Shown: one piece after another, positions 6,209-6,667 of the stretch | How the letters are laid out: every line of letters starts with the position of its first letter | Numbering within the stretch: the stretch's first letter is position 1 | Assembly (NCBI GenBank): GCA_900756495.1 | Contig: CAAEKI010000213.1 | Location: forward strand, 1 to 6,667 | DNA from: an uncultured Oscillospiraceae bacterium | GTDB taxonomy: Bacteria > Bacillota > Clostridia > Oscillospirales > Oscillospiraceae | Direction: 5' to 3' | Length of the DNA stretch: 6,667 nucleotides | Made by a program: the position numbers and the translations under genes | The notes under the pieces: model-generated | Database searches by the model: none | What the model saw: only the letters and a program-made list of their open reading frames with translations | Told to the model about the DNA's origin: nothing

Positions 6209-6667
6209 TCACGTTGGAGTGTACATCTCCTCCTCTTCTCTAAGGTCGGCCGCGGTCAGGGACATCAGCTCTTCCCTGCCCGGATTCTCCAGTGCTGCCA
6301 GCCGGTCGGCCTGCCGGGCCACCGCCCGCTCGAACAGATTGCGCACATCCCGGGCATTTCCGAAGTTCTCATCCCGCTCTTCATAGAGTTCGCAAAACAA
6401 CGATTTGGCATATTCAGCTCCATCACTACTGAGTGTATACCCATTTTTTCCACACATGGACTGAAAAATCTCCATGAGCTGGTCTCCGTTATAATCCTCA
6501 AAGTAAAAGTACTTATTGAACCGGCTCTCCAATCCAGGGTTTGCGTGGATAAACTTCCCCATCAGTTCGGTGTATCCGGCCACGATGACAATAAGGTCTG
6601 AGCGGTGGTCCTCCATCCCCTTGAGCAGTGTCTCAATTGCCTCCCGCCCGAAGTCGTTGGCATTCTC
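6209..6667 (-). CDS. AAA+ ATPase, SpoVK/CbbX-like, C-terminal part (cut by window edge)
   Basis: The frame is open from the right edge to a TGA at 6209-6211, giving the last 152 aa; the start, Walker A and Walker B lie outside. An ATG at 6616 is internal, since the frame upstream still encodes family sequence (NDFGREAIETLLKGMED). Visible landmarks are the strand into VAGY (29-32, the sensor-1 area), NPGLESRF (43-50) with Arg49 as the likely arginine finger, and GNARDVRNLFE (103-113), the sensor-2 helix of the lid domain. These match the SpoVK/CbbX/EccA-type branch of AAA+ ATPases. Those proteins act as remodelling chaperones in sporulation, RuBisCO activation or type VII secretion; which role applies here cannot be told. 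The tail is acidic (REEEEMYTPT). It converges on the nrdJ unit. Confidence 0.88.
   Translation of the reverse strand, partial: ENANDFGREAIETLLKGMEDHRSDLIVIVAGYTELMGKFIHANPGLESRFNKYFYFEDYNGDQLMEIFQSMCGKNGYTLSSDGAEYAKSLFCELYEERDENFGNARDVRNLFERAVARQADRLAALENPGREELMSLTAADLREEEEMYTPT

Overview
The window reads as chromosomal DNA from a GC-rich anaerobic Firmicute, most plausibly a gut clostridium of the Oscillospiraceae type (inference). The grounds are strong Gram-positive Shine-Dalgarno sequences (AGGAGGAG, GGGAGG), clostridial-style -35/-10 promoters, a B12-dependent class II ribonucleotide reductase and a SpoVK/CbbX-type AAA+ ATPase. There is no phage, transposon, CRISPR, rRNA or tRNA signal.

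Layout. A perfect GC palindrome (1-20) opens the window and probably ends an upstream gene. A secreted or membrane-anchored NodB-type polysaccharide deacetylase follows (107-907, +). Next is a zinc-dependent medium-chain dehydrogenase with its own promoter (1013-2038, +). It converges on a CPBP (CAAX-like) intramembrane protease (2118-3074, -), with a long imperfect hairpin between them. The protease and nrdJ, the class II ribonucleotide reductase (3222-5492, +), diverge from a compact intergenic region. That region holds back-to-back promoters and two NrdR-box-like elements 32 bp apart. Just after nrdJ lies a small unrecognised gene broken by one in-frame TGA (5506-5943, +), then a strong rho-independent terminator (6032-6066). 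The 3' end of an AAA+ ATPase gene enters from the right edge on the minus strand (6209-6667).

How the genes relate. They look like independent housekeeping or envelope units, not one pathway: cell-wall glycan modification, polyol/alcohol oxidation, membrane proteolysis and deoxynucleotide synthesis. The best-supported regulatory story is NrdR-type repression of nrdJ, with one box overlapping the -35 and the other the -10. Three starts were moved from the longest open frame to internal ATGs (1013, 3074, 3222), because in each case the promoter elements overlap the longer start and a good Shine-Dalgarno precedes the internal one. I see no convincing new multi-gene system. The items most worth a second look are the tandem NrdR-like boxes, the TGA-interrupted small gene, and an inverted repeat that could hide the deacetylase ribosome binding site.
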